From Moelleriella libera RCEF 2490 (lineage: Eukaryota; Ascomycota; Sordariomycetes; Hypocreales; Clavicipitaceae): a DNA stretch of 64,000 nucleotides. Location of the stretch: the NCBI GenBank assembly GCA_001636675.1, contig AZGY01000022.1, forward strand, positions 1,296 to 65,295, in the 5' to 3' direction. The position numbers and the translations under genes are program-made. The notes beneath the pieces were generated by a model that was not told the origin of the DNA, did not search any database, and saw only the letters and a program-made list of their open reading frames with translations. This document shows, in pieces, positions 23,240 to 34,200 of the stretch; the first letter of the stretch is position 1; every line of letters begins with the position of its first letter.

Positions 23240-24260
23240 CTATGCGCCTAGCACTCAGGCAGATTGCTTTCTCTGCCTTAGCCAAAGCTGCGGGAAAGAT
23301 GGGCATCTGTCCTCGTAGACGACGAGTGCAGTCGGCAGACAAACGGTGAGTGCAGTCGGCAGACAGACGACGAAATCGCAATCGGCAGACAGACGGCGAG
23401 TGCAGTCGGGAGACAGAAGACGAAGTCGCAGTCGGCAGACAGGCGGGTAGACTGCTTGATCTGCCTTAGCCAAGGCCGCGGGAGAGATGGGCATCTGTCC
23501 TCGTAGACGGCGAGTTCAGTCAGGAGGCAGACGACGAAATCGCAGTTGGCAGACAGACGACGAGTTTAGTCGGGAGACAGACGACGAAAATCGCAGTCGG
23601 CAGACAGGCAGCTAGACTGCTTGATCTGCTTTTGCAAAAGCGGCGGGAGATGGGCATCTGTCCTCGTAGACAATGAGTACAGTCGGCAGACAGACAGCAA
23701 GTTCAGCCGGGAGACAGACGACGAAGTCGCAGTCGGCAGACAGACGGCGAGTATAGTCGGGAGACAGACGACGAAAATCGCAGTCGGCAGACAGGCAGGT
23801 AGACTGCTTGATCTGCCTTTGTTGAATTGCGGCAGTGCCTTTGTTGAACTGCGGTAGAGATGAGCATCTACCCTGGCAGATGGTCCGTGCGGTCGGCCGA
23901 CAGGCGACGAGATCGCAGTCGGCGGACAAGCGACGGAATAGCAGAAAGAACGGGCTCATCCGACCTTGATTTCTGAGGCATCTTGTGGCCATGTGAGCCA
24001 TTGCTGAAAACGAGGAAGGCATCGCTCGTCACAGAGTGCGAGACAAGATGGCAGATCGTCCGGTCGGTCCTCGCAGACTATGTCCAGATGCCCAGGCCGA
24101 CTGCTTGACTGACCTGCCTTTTGGAAGAACTGCGCTAGATATGGGCATCTACCCTCGCAGATGGTTAGTGCGGTTGGCAGACAGCCGACGAAATGGCAGA
24201 AAGGACGGGCGCCATCCGACTTTGATCTCGCGAAATCTGAAGCATCTCGCGAGGTCATGA
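23240..24260. repeat. Complex nested minisatellite
   Basis: About 1 kb of imperfect tandem repetition at two scales. The small unit is about 21-24 bp and centres on AGTCGGCAGACAGACGGCGA. Several small units plus a spacer make a larger unit containing GGGCATCTGTCCTCGTAGAC, seen near 23301, 23489 and 23652, with diverged relatives near 23861 and 24143. Spacing is about 163-280 bp. The array ends about 440 bp before a gene that is itself internally repeated. The open frames across it merely translate the repeat. Confidence 0.85.
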
Positions 24261-24701
24261 GAGCAGTGCGAGACAGGATGATGGAATGCGCAGTCAGATT
24301 ACGCTGACTGCCCAGTACCAGACCCGACAGATTGGTTCTGACGAACTGGTAGGCCTCCCGCCGTCACGGGCTGGCGGGCTGGCAGAAGACCCCGCGACTG
24401 GTGTGATGAAATGTGATGGGACGGCAGGCCAATGAGGCCGCCTGCTCGCCAGGATGACCTTAGAGCTGCTGGCGGCAGTGCTGCAGTAGACGGATCCGCA
24501 GCATTCAACAAGGCATATTCACGTCGCACACACATTGTAGAAGAGAACCATAAAGGCATCCTGTTGGCCCTTTATCCGGTCAAGCAAAGATAGACGAGTA
24601 GACGACACACACATCCAAGTATTAATACTCAATGCCCTGGACAGAAGCTGCGCATAAGCCTCTCTCGCTTCCCTCTAGCCTGAAAAAATTGGTTTAAGAG
24701 A
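24261..24701 (+). promoter_or_regulatory. 5' region of the repeat-built Myb-like gene
   Basis: This lies between the minisatellite and the start codon at 24702. A CT-rich leader with CCTCTAG lies about 30 bp upstream of the ATG. No further sites are identified. Confidence 0.35.
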
Positions 24702-25920
24702 ATGTCATCTACTTTCGAGCCTGGGCAGGGCCAGCAGGACTGGTCTCCCCATCCCGTTCCAGCACTCTATCTCCAAGAAGAATTCCTGAATTTCCCAGTT
24801 GATCTCGGCGAGCAGGGTTTGGACTGGTCGACTACCTATCAGAAAGAAAACAACATGCCTGGCTTCGGTGGCGGCGGCGACTGGGACTTGGTCTCACCTC
24901 AACCCGAAAACGTGCTTGAAACCGTCCAACAGCAGCAGCCCAATGTCCCGCCACACTCTACCACTCTTGACGTAAGTCTGAACGGTAAATCGACCATCAA
25001 TACCGCCGAATGGCCGCCGAATATAGAGCCCTTTACCATCCATTCCCAAGCGCAAGGCGCCGGCACCAATGCCACCGTCAGCGCCAGTCCACGCACTCCC
25101 TCTCTTCCTCTTCAACGGAAGAGGAAACGGACACCGGAGACAAATGCGTGCCTGAACGATACGTCGGCCATCAACGCCGCAGAATGTCGGCCGACTGCCG
25201 GCCTCATTCCCATCCAACCCCAAGCGCGAGGTACTATCACCACCACCACCGCGAGCGCCAGTCCGTGCTCTTGCTCTCCTGCTCCGAAACGGAGGAGGGA
25301 ATGGACACCGGAGACAAATGCGCGCCTGAACGATACATCGACCATCAACGCCACAGAACGGCTGCCGACTGCCGGCCTCCTTCCCGTCCAACCTCAAGCG
25401 CGAGGTTCCATTACCAACACCACCGCCGGCGCCAGTCCGTGCTCTTCCCCTCCTGCTCCAAAACGGAGGAGGAAATGGACACCGGAGATGGATGCGTGCC
25501 TGAAGGAATCGAGGCGACAAGGCATGACCCATAAAGAGACATGTGAGGTCTTGGAGACGAAGTTCGGCACCACAGTTACCCCGAACATGGTGACGAAGCG
25601 GTGGAAAGTCATCAACGACTCGGATTCAACAGTCAGTAAATCCCCCTTCCCTGCCCACTCCCCTTCGCTATGTGCATGTGCCGGTCCATTGACGACGGAC
25701 ACTCAAGCCCCAGAGTCTGGAAAAGGCGTTTTCCAGTTCTGTACCCCAGGTGTACAGAGAACTCCGAAACAACATGGTGGATACTTGCAAGTCCGGCCCT
25801 GTCGTCGAACTCATGATCTCGCGATTGCCAGAATATCTCTCACATGATCTACCGGTGCTGGGAAACCGCTATTACGCACAGGCTCAAGAGGAGTTTGCCC
25901 AACAGAGAAAGAAGAAGTGA
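24702..25920 (+). CDS. Myb/SANT-like protein built from 58-residue repeats
   Basis: Two exons, 24702-25631 and 25714-25920, giving 378 residues; the intron is 82 nt with a GTCAGT donor. No full-length family is recognised. After an acidic, Gln-rich N-terminus (about 1-88), three tandem repeats of 58 residues (period exactly 174 nt between the later copies: 25144, 25318, 25492) each end in a basic block and a WTPE-like start: RKRKRTPET, KRRREWTPET and KRRRKWTPEM. Only the last runs on into a complete-looking Myb/SANT-like helix set (DACLKESRRQGMTHKE to MVTKRWKVIND). The C-terminal exon (VYRELRNNMVDTC, then RLPEYLSHDLPVLG) looks helical. A nuclear DNA-binding role is inferred from the basic blocks and Myb-like helices. 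The repeats suggest repeated duplication of the first helix and its linker. Confidence 0.7.
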
Positions 25921-26028
25921 CTTTTCACTGACGGGAGAACAGCAATATCAGATCCCGTCAATACCTGTGGTGGGGTTTGAGTGGTAATGCTGGCAGCCGA
26001 CAGAAACGCCCATCCGACAGAAACGCTC

Positions 26029-26330
26029 ATCAAAATGGGCGGTGGAGAAAGGCTAGCTTGACGTTGGAAAACGGTACAACGACTAGTGTATTTGTACGAT
26101 CTGTGTGTGAGAGATTTGTGTCGTTCAGAAACGCCTGTCCGAAAGAAACGCCTATCTGTGTGAGAGATTTGTGTCGTTCAGAAACGACTATCCGAAAGAA
26201 ACGCCTATCCGAAAGAAACGCTTATCAAAATGAGCGATGGAGAAAGGCTGGCTTAACGATGGAAAACGGTACAACGACTAGTGTATTTGTACGATCTGTG
26301 TGTGAGATACTTATATCGTTCGATAAAGCT
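26029..26330 (+). repeat. Two-level direct duplication downstream of the Myb-like gene
   Basis: A segment of about 100 bp containing AAAACGGTACAACGACTAGT occurs at 26029 and again, slightly diverged, 195 bp later at 26224. Between them GAGATTTGTGTCGTTCAGAA is itself duplicated with a period of about 53 bp, and AAAGAAACGC(C/T) recurs several times. No coding role is evident. Confidence 0.8.
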
Positions 26331-29305
26331 GTATTTCTCCCTGTGGAAGAGAACGCTCAAAAAAAAAAAATAGACATGGTCGGCTCGAGTTCAAGGCTTG
26401 CTGACTGAAGGTTGGTGAAGAGGCTTGTGAAGTGGACATGACTGAAGGAGGATTGATGACTTGCTGACAAAGCAGCCTTTGGAAACAAGCTGTCACGTCA
26501 AAATACACCCTGCGCCAAAAGGGAATTCCACTCTTAGAGAGGGTGGCTATTTAACGGATAAATATGCTGCGACACAAGCAGACCCCGATCAGTCGACCAA
26601 GTGACGTGCTCGCGCTACTCAACCCTTTTGCCTTCCGCTATACCTTTGGTGCTCTCTTCTGAATGAGGATTTGCGTTTGTCGACCTCGTCGCCTCGTTAC
26701 TCTTGGAACATCGGAGCACAGAATTTATGTCTGAAGGCAAGTCATGCAGGTTGTATTAGCATCAGTTGCTGTTTTGACTTTGGGCATTGCCCTTCGTCTT
26801 CGTCCCCAAATAGGCAAGGTAAGAAGAAGAAATTTTCCGTTCAGCAGCCTGTATTTTGCCTCTCTCTAGCTTTGCATTTTGGAATGAGGAACGAACTCTG
26901 TCATCGTGGGATGCTTCTCAATGACGTTGCACGGTGGCTTAGCAGGTAGGTCTGGGGCTTTTGCGTGCTAGATATTTGGACGGGCACCCGCTTCGAGGCT
27001 GCGACTGAGAATCGCAGCGACTCGCGAACCCAACGCCTGTATTTGGAGCCGTCTATGCACTTCAAGTCGTTGTTGCTATACTAACTGCCAGACTGAAGTT
27101 CTGTCATAATGTAGCTCACCGTTGCCAGATTTGGGTATCGTTTGCAGAACCTGTGGGGGGTCAGGTCCTGCGGCAGGGAGCCGGTTGCTGCGATGGCAGG
27201 CGGCTCTTCCTCCTTTCCCCTTATCAACTGCCGTGATCTTGCTGCTCTCGTAACACTGGCTTTGGAAATTTTCGTTGGCAAAGCTTCGACAAAAAAAAAA
27301 AGCCTCAAAGTAGGGACTCTGATGTAGCCAAGCAGGAGGAGGCAGTGCTGTACTTGCGCGCAGGGGTGAGACCCTTACCCAACTGACTGCGCCCCGTTCG
27401 CGCGCATTTGGACTTTGAGCGCTCAGTGCCCAACTCCCAGGCACGTTCCAAAGTAAAAGAAAAAATCACGTGTCAACTTGGCGCCCCAATACGACGTCAG
27501 GGAAGCTCGAGAAAGGTCCATCGTAGTACGCACTTCCGAGACTGATAAAGTATCTCTCTGTGGCGTATATCAATTGCATCTTCGGGCATTCAGTTGTTCG
27601 GGCACTGGCAGCCAGTCTGATTGGCCCGGAAAATGCTCAGAAATGATCACGGAAGGAGGATAAGATGCGGTGTGAGCAGCTTCATGAACTGAAGAATAGG
27701 GTCAGTATGAGCAGACAACCATGACATGAGCACCCCTGTTACTCATCCCACCGCTCCACGTCACACATAAATCATGGCTTCATCTGGGTTTTCCGCCGCA
27801 ATATCCCATCTTCAGAGAACAAGTCGGAGGATCTCGTAATCTCGTATGAGCCTTTGGATCTCTGCATCATTATTGCGTCACGTCCCGAGCGCCGTATCCA
27901 AGGCAAGAATCGCCAACCCAGCGACGTCATAATGACAACGGGAGATAAAACGGAAACGGGATATGGAAAGAAAAATATGCTGACACGATCTCGCCGTGAC
28001 CTCACTCGGCTCAACTCATGTTGGACGTCGTCCGTTGCTCCTCGCATCGGACGGAGCCCTGGTATCCCGGCTCCCCCTTGCATAACCGGTGCAGCTCCGT
28101 AAACGTGGACCCAACATGTATGGGTAAAGTATGTATGCGCCCCCTCCCCCGACTTCAAGCTTTTGCGGGGTTCGCAACCGAGGCAATACCGGCGGGCGAG
28201 ATAAAGCAGGGTTCCCCGTTGTTGCTTATATGTGAGGCCGATTGCGACACTGCATCATGCGACGACGATGGGTGGGAGGAAGAAACGAAATATCCATGGG
28301 TTGCGCTCGTTCATGAATCATGCCATTTCATTGACGAAAGGGCCCACAGGACCGGAGTCTGGAAATTGTCCGGATCTTGCCCCATCCTTGGTCTCTCTTT
28401 TTTTTTTTTTTCCTTTTTTCCCGGCTGCTTATCACCGCACAGCCACGTGGGTAGCTACTCGAAACACCCACGTCATATTTCCTGAAATGAAAGGGCGGAC
28501 GTACAAAAGGGGACAGTCTTGCGGGCTAGATCCCGGCAAAGCCGAAGGGGCTCCACATCCGTCCGTCGGCCGCCACGGCGCCGGTCATTGTCCCGGTTTA
28601 GATTCCTGTGTGTCTCAGATCCCACGTTTCTAGAATTCTTCTAAATTGTATGTATCGTCGCACCAGAAAACACCGCTCAGTTCCGGAAACACCATTGCAC
28701 GCAGGAACAATTTCGTTCTTCTTCGCTGCCGCTGCCCTTAGATCTTCGCCATTCTTGTCGCTCGATGCGCCTCAACCGAGCGAGAAAGAGGGAGAGAGAG
28801 ACGGGCCTGCATTCTAGCCGCATGTCCGGTGCCGAGGCAGAGGCAAACAGTTTCCAGTACATTACTCGAGCATGAAGAGATTTCATCAAGATCGAACTGA
28901 GCCCCTTGCCGGACCCGGCACGTGATGGAGGGCACCTAATCTGGTGCGCACGGGTTAGGTGCGCCGTGGCGTCCGGGAGGCGAAACCGATCTAAACCAGA
29001 GGCGGCTAACTACCCAAGAAACAACTCGATCGTGGCGGAAAACATTCACGCGCCAGCTTGACATCGGCCAGGGGTCGCACCCTTACGGAAGCGCAGATCG
29101 CGGGCGAAAAAGGAAGCGCACCTTTCGATGGTCGTGCTCCGAAAAGATGACTCGAGATTATCTACAGGATCTAGGCACTCGCCGAGCAGGGATGGGGGGT
29201 GCCTACTTCATCCGAAGATGGCGTCTGTTCTCTGGCTGTTGTGCAAAGAACCTCGGCCGAAGCTTTGCCCACCTCTGCCGACCATAGCCAACGTGAGATG
29301 AGGCG

Positions 29306-29313
29306 TATAAGTA
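29306..29313 (+). promoter_or_regulatory. Probable TATA box of the secreted precursor gene
   Basis: TATAAGTA lies 124-131 bp upstream of the start codon at 29437. It is followed by a C-rich and CAAAGCAAAGCAAG-type leader typical of strongly expressed fungal secreted-protein genes. Functional use is inferred. Confidence 0.45.
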
Positions 29314-29436
29314 TCTGCCGACGTCCGTCTTTGTGACACGGTTCGTCCGGATCCAACTTACCTTTACCGCTTCAAGCAATATAGTATTGTCCCTTACCCA
29401 GTGACCAAAGCAAAGCAAAGCAAGCAAGAAAGCAAG

Positions 29437-30176
29437 ATGAAGTTCTTCGGCTCCGTTGTGGTCGCATTCACCTGCGTCTCGGCTGTCATTGCCGTGCCGG
29501 CACCCGTCTGTAAGTAATCGCCATGGTATTCTTTTTTTGTGCGGCAGAAAGTTTTATTCTGTTGTGCACGATACTGATGATGATTTTCAAAGCCAATGAG
29601 GTCGCTACCGCCAGTGAGAACGTAGCGCGCATGGAGCCTGCTGCTGCTGATATTGTCAGCCGCATGGAATCAGCTGCAGACGAACTCATCAGCCGCATGG
29701 AGGCAGATCCGTCCGCTGACGCCAATGCTCTCGTCAAGCGAGAGACCATTGCCGAGGCCGCTGCGTCACTAGCCAAGAACATCGTCTTCCTCAACCCCAT
29801 GGGCATCGCATCCGCGGCTGTGCGGCTGGCTGGCGCCATCGTTGCCACGGCCACAGGCACCGGCGGCGGTTTCGGCAAACGGAGTGACCTCTACGCGCGA
29901 GACGCCATTCAGGATGCTTCTGAAGCTCTTGAAAAGTCCATCGCCTCCAAGGATGTCAATGCCATCCAGGCAAGCATCCTGCAGCTCGTCGACAGCATCG
30001 GACCCGTCAACAGCACAACGACCAAGGCGGACGACGCGACCAACACCATGACCAAACGCGCGTCTATTGCCGACGCTGCGCTGAATATGGCCAAGGCGAT
30101 TGTCAGCTTGAACCCGATCGATATTGCCAAGACCGCTGTTCAGCTGGCAGGCGCCATTGTGGGCCGCTCTTTGTGA
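29437..30176 (+). CDS. Secreted Kex2-processed precursor with twin helical peptides
   Basis: Two exons, 29437-29509 and 29593-30176, giving 218 residues; the intron is 83 nt with GTAAGT. The protein opens with a clear signal peptide (MKFFGSVVVAFTCVSAVIA). An acidic pro-region with three 11-residue repeats follows (VARMEPAAADI, VSRMESAADEL and ISRMEADPSAD). Lys-Arg pairs at residues 73-74, 120-121 and 179-180 would release three segments: a 45-residue peptide, a 57-residue acidic linker, and a 38-residue C-terminal peptide. The first and last are related to each other: both carry an Ala-rich helix, a central LNP, then a second helix ending LAGAIV. Their helices are amphipathic with few charges. 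The layout recalls Kex2-processed peptide precursors such as Ece1 of Candida, but no sequence homology is claimed. Function is unknown; membrane activity is a reasonable inference. Cysteine is absent from the predicted mature parts. Confidence 0.8.
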
Positions 30177-31267
30177 GGTGTCTGGCCAGATGAGGGAAGG
30201 AAAAGGGGGGGGAGGGGAGCGTCTTCCTGTGAGGAGCTGACACGCAAACCATTGCAGCCTGCTGCTTGTACGAGGACCGTCTTCTATGCATGTTTGCTTC
30301 AATTTTCCCCGGGTTATTTTTGGGTGTCATGAGGCTCCCGAGTCGGGGACAATTCTTTTTTTTTTCTCCGCCCACAATAAAGGTGCGATGCATCTTGTTC
30401 TCTTCTTCGTCGATAGATTCGATGTTCACGTTGAACATGACCTTTATATATAGACCAAACAATCATGACTGGACTTTTATTATGCCCCATTACTCGTCTC
30501 AGGTGTTAAAGACATCTCGTCAACTGGGCCTCGCTGGTTGTACGAGAGGGTGATGTCACCGGGGAATTACCTTTGCGTCACCGTCGAACCGGGCTGTACT
30601 ACTTCGAGACCCTCTTCCTCTTCTCTTGCTGATCGGCAAGGTTTGCATCCTTCCAAGTCGGACATGAGTACAGGACCGAGTGGATTACATAATCCAGCCG
30701 TGGCGAGAGCCGTGTCAAACACGGCATCTTCATCGGGTTCCCGCGCCTGTCCGCCCGATAGACCATAGCTTCGCCTTGGCGTACTCGGTACGTATCTCCG
30801 ATGGAGTGAAGCTTTGTGTCTGTCCCAGGTACCCCGTCAGGTATCAGGTACCTGGAACGTTCCTGAGGTCCTCGTTTTTCCCCAACCTCCCGCGCCGCTC
30901 CTTGACCGCGTGACTTGATTGTGACGGGCGTGGCTTGGGGGCAGAAGCGCCGTCACATCTGCATGCGCCCAACGAATCACAGAGCTCGTACTCCCTGTCG
31001 GGGCGAATCTGCCGCCATGCAGTCGAGGCGATAGTGTGCGTCAAGCGTCAAGCCCCGCCAGACCATTGCTCATAAAATGCAGAGCGTCGGTCTCGTCTTT
31101 TCATCTCATCTTTCAACCTCAGTCGCCCTTGGCGCGTCTTCGTCCATCCACACCGCCCTCAATTTGGAGGCGTGCGAAACCGCTGCCTACTCCGATCCGG
31201 TCTTTCTCGTCTTCCCCAGAGACTGCTGAGCCCCGGACACGGAAACGCCATCGACTTGCTCGCCATT
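30177..31267 (+). other. Intergenic region and promoter of the RdRP gene
   Basis: About 1.1 kb without a supported gene. The final 200 bases before the RdRP start are pyrimidine-rich. The open frame of the RdRP extends 96 nt upstream of the chosen ATG but has no other ATG there. Confidence 0.5.
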
Positions 31268-34200
31268 ATGGAGGTTTTTCTGAGGGGTATCCCGGAAGCC
31301 ATATCGGAGGACAAGGTCTCGAGCTGCTTGCGAGATTCGATGGACAGTCTGGAAATTAAGGACTGGATGGTTACCAAGCCCAGGCGGAACAGATTTGCAT
31401 TCGTCACTTTCCTCAATAACGTTGACGGCCAAAAGTTTCTTCAGAGATATGGCACCATCAGCAATCCTCTTGCCTCGTCACCTCTGCCCGGTGAGCAGCA
31501 GCCAGTGCGTCGACTTAGGGAATCAATACGACTGTTCATCGCCGGGTCGGGGATTCGGGTACACGAAAACAACTGCGAGCCCGACCAGCTTCTACTCAGC
31601 CATCTGAGGCATGAGAAAAATCGACGGCACAATGCCACATGTCAGGCGGATAAAGCTCCTGCGGTCAACTACGCCATTACTGGTGTGTCATGTGGCAATT
31701 TGATGTTCAAGACTTCTTCGAATCGGCCCATTTTCATCGAACAAACCAGAACCAACATCTGCGGCCAGGTAAAGTTTGGTCGGAAACACTTGACAATCGT
31801 GTTAGGAGAGGGAGTTCACCTAGATATGGATTATGTCTCCATTCAGGAGTTCATCATAGTTCCCCCGTCCAAGAACGCCCTCATAATTCTCGAAGAACCG
31901 CCGAAATTTTATTCTCGGGCAGAAGGAGGCTTTCATGATGAATCCAAATGGGTCCGGCAAACGAGTTCTCCCCTGTGGAAAGACCATGCCACATTTGTGG
32001 CACACTGTCTGGTCTACCAGCTGACGTTCTGTCGTGAATCTCGGTCGATGTATCGGTGTCTCCGAGCTCGTAACATCCTACCAGTCAGCGAGCGGGAGAT
32101 GGTTGAAAAGGCATCAGAAGGGCCTCACCTGATTCCTGCCATGCAGCGATTCGAAGCCAGCATGCAACGACTCGGCTCACTCCGAAGCTGCAAGATTCCT
32201 TTCCCGATCCTCTTCATGGTCCAGACTCTTGTCTGGAATGACTTCCTATACCCTTCGCAAGCTTCGCTGACGCTTGACGTGATCAGACGGAAGGCGGAGG
32301 AGTTTGCTGCTATGGGCCGAGGATTTCCAATGACCACCGACAGCTTGAAACAGCTCCTCCCCAAGATTCCTTTTCCCGTAACTGGCGTCACTGCAGTAGA
32401 TCTGGATCCTGAACATCTCATACACAATGCAATCGAAGCGGAACTAGAATTATGCCGTGGAGACCCGACAAGGCAGGTACCCTATGGCCCACAGATCCCG
32501 CAGTACCACACTTGGGTTTTCAGAGCAATAGTCTCGCCGACCAGAATCATGCTCCTGGGTCCTGACGCTGAGCCCAGCAATCGAATATTGAGAACGTTTA
32601 AGACCTTCAGTGACCATTTTCTGCGCGTTTCATTTGCGGACGAAGATGGGAAGAGTCTTCGGTCCAACCACAAAGTCCATACTGAGGCCATCTATGGACG
32701 CTATAGAAAGGTACTCAGAGATGGAATCCGTATCGCAGACAGACTTTATTCGTTTCTTGGCTTCTCAAATTCATCCTTACGCGCGCATTCGGTTTGGTTT
32801 TTCGCACCGTTCATGGACGCAGACGCGCGGCTCCAGGATCATGACGCGGTCTTGAAGCATTTAGGAGATTTCAGCAATATTCGTGTCGTTGCGAAATGTG
32901 CGGCCCGGATTGGGCAAGCCTTTTCGGAGATTCCATACGCGGTCAATATGGTCAACACTGGCATTGATGTGAGCTGGATCGACGACGTCAAGTCGGCTGA
33001 TGGAACTCGAGTTTTCAGCGATGGGGTGGGAACTATATCGCGCGAGGCGATGGAAGAGTTTTGGAAAGCACAGCCACCCGAGAGTGGCACACCAACGTGC
33101 TTCCAGATTCGCTGGGGCGGTGTCAAGGGCATGCTCGCATTTGATTCGAGATTGACTGGGAAACGAATTTGCGTGCGGAAGGAGTCGATGATGAAGTTTC
33201 CGAGCAATAATGTTGACGAGATTGGCATCTGTGGCTCGGCCTCGGCGCCCATGCCGTTGTTCTTGAATCGCCAAATGGTCAAGATTCTCGAGGACATGGG
33301 AACGGATCCTCAGTGGTTCATGGCCGTGCAGAACAAAGCAGTCGCCTTCCTCAAAACCGTCACCTCGTCGGCTGTGAGCACCAGCCTTTTCCTCAAGGAT
33401 CAGGCCATTGGCCGTCCCGTTGATCTGCCGAATCTCATCAACCAGCTCCGAAAAGTGGGCATTGACTATCGCTGCGACAAGTTCCTCAAAGCTGTGGTCG
33501 AACACGCTGTGCTTCGCGATTTGCGGATGATCAAGCACAAGACTCGGATCCCAGTGGACCAGGGAGTAACGCTGTTTGGCGTCATGGACGAGACTGGATT
33601 CCTGGAGGCGGATGAGATATACGTCACGTTCGAAAGAGGGTGCTTCAGAAATGGTGCGTCGATGTCACCAAGCCTCGTTGATGGTACTGTCCTAGTCACT
33701 CGGTCCCCGGCGTTGCATCCCGGCGATATTCAGCTGGCAAAGATGGTCACACCCCCCGTGTCCCACCAGTTGAGAGACCTCAAGAACTGCGTCGTATTCA
33801 GCCAGAAAGGCTCGCGGGATCTACCGAGCAAACTCAGTGGGGGCGATCTTGACGGTGACCTGTACAACGTCATTTGGGATGCAGCGGCCATGCCCAAAGA
33901 AACGTTCGAGCCAGCGGACTACCCACGCGTCGAGCCTACACACCTGGATCGTAATGTCACGCGAGACGATATTGCACAGTTCTTTGTTGATTTTATGCGG
34001 TCCGACAGTCTGGGATTGATTGCTGCTCGGCACATGATCTTGGCTGACGTTCGACCTGCCGGAGCGCGAGACGCAGACTGTGTCAAGCTGGCTCAGATGC
34101 ACTCGACGGCTGTCGACTACTCAAAAACGGGAATCGCAGTTGATCTGATCGAAATGCCGAAACCACCGCGCACACGGCCTGATTTGTGAGCGTCGTTTCC

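Larger units (their letters stand above)
25921..29436. other. 3.5-kb gene-poor interval
   Basis: No gene can be supported outside the small repeat at 26029-26330. There are A- and T-homopolymer runs (26359, 27290 and 28399). Open frames are short and without family features. The last 150 bases are the promoter of the secreted precursor gene. Confidence 0.5.

Noticed and set aside
23612..24022. A 136-residue minus-strand protein with RRLSADCDF repeats
   Set aside because: It only translates the minisatellite. Similar frames appear elsewhere in the array and there is no non-repeat domain.
23240..24260. CRISPR array
   Set aside because: The host is eukaryotic, the unit sizes vary, and the spacers are themselves repeats.
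24970..24980. GTAAGT donor site inside the first repeat of the Myb-like gene
   Set aside because: The frame stays open through all repeats with an exact 174-nt period. Splicing here would break the repeat without restoring anything.
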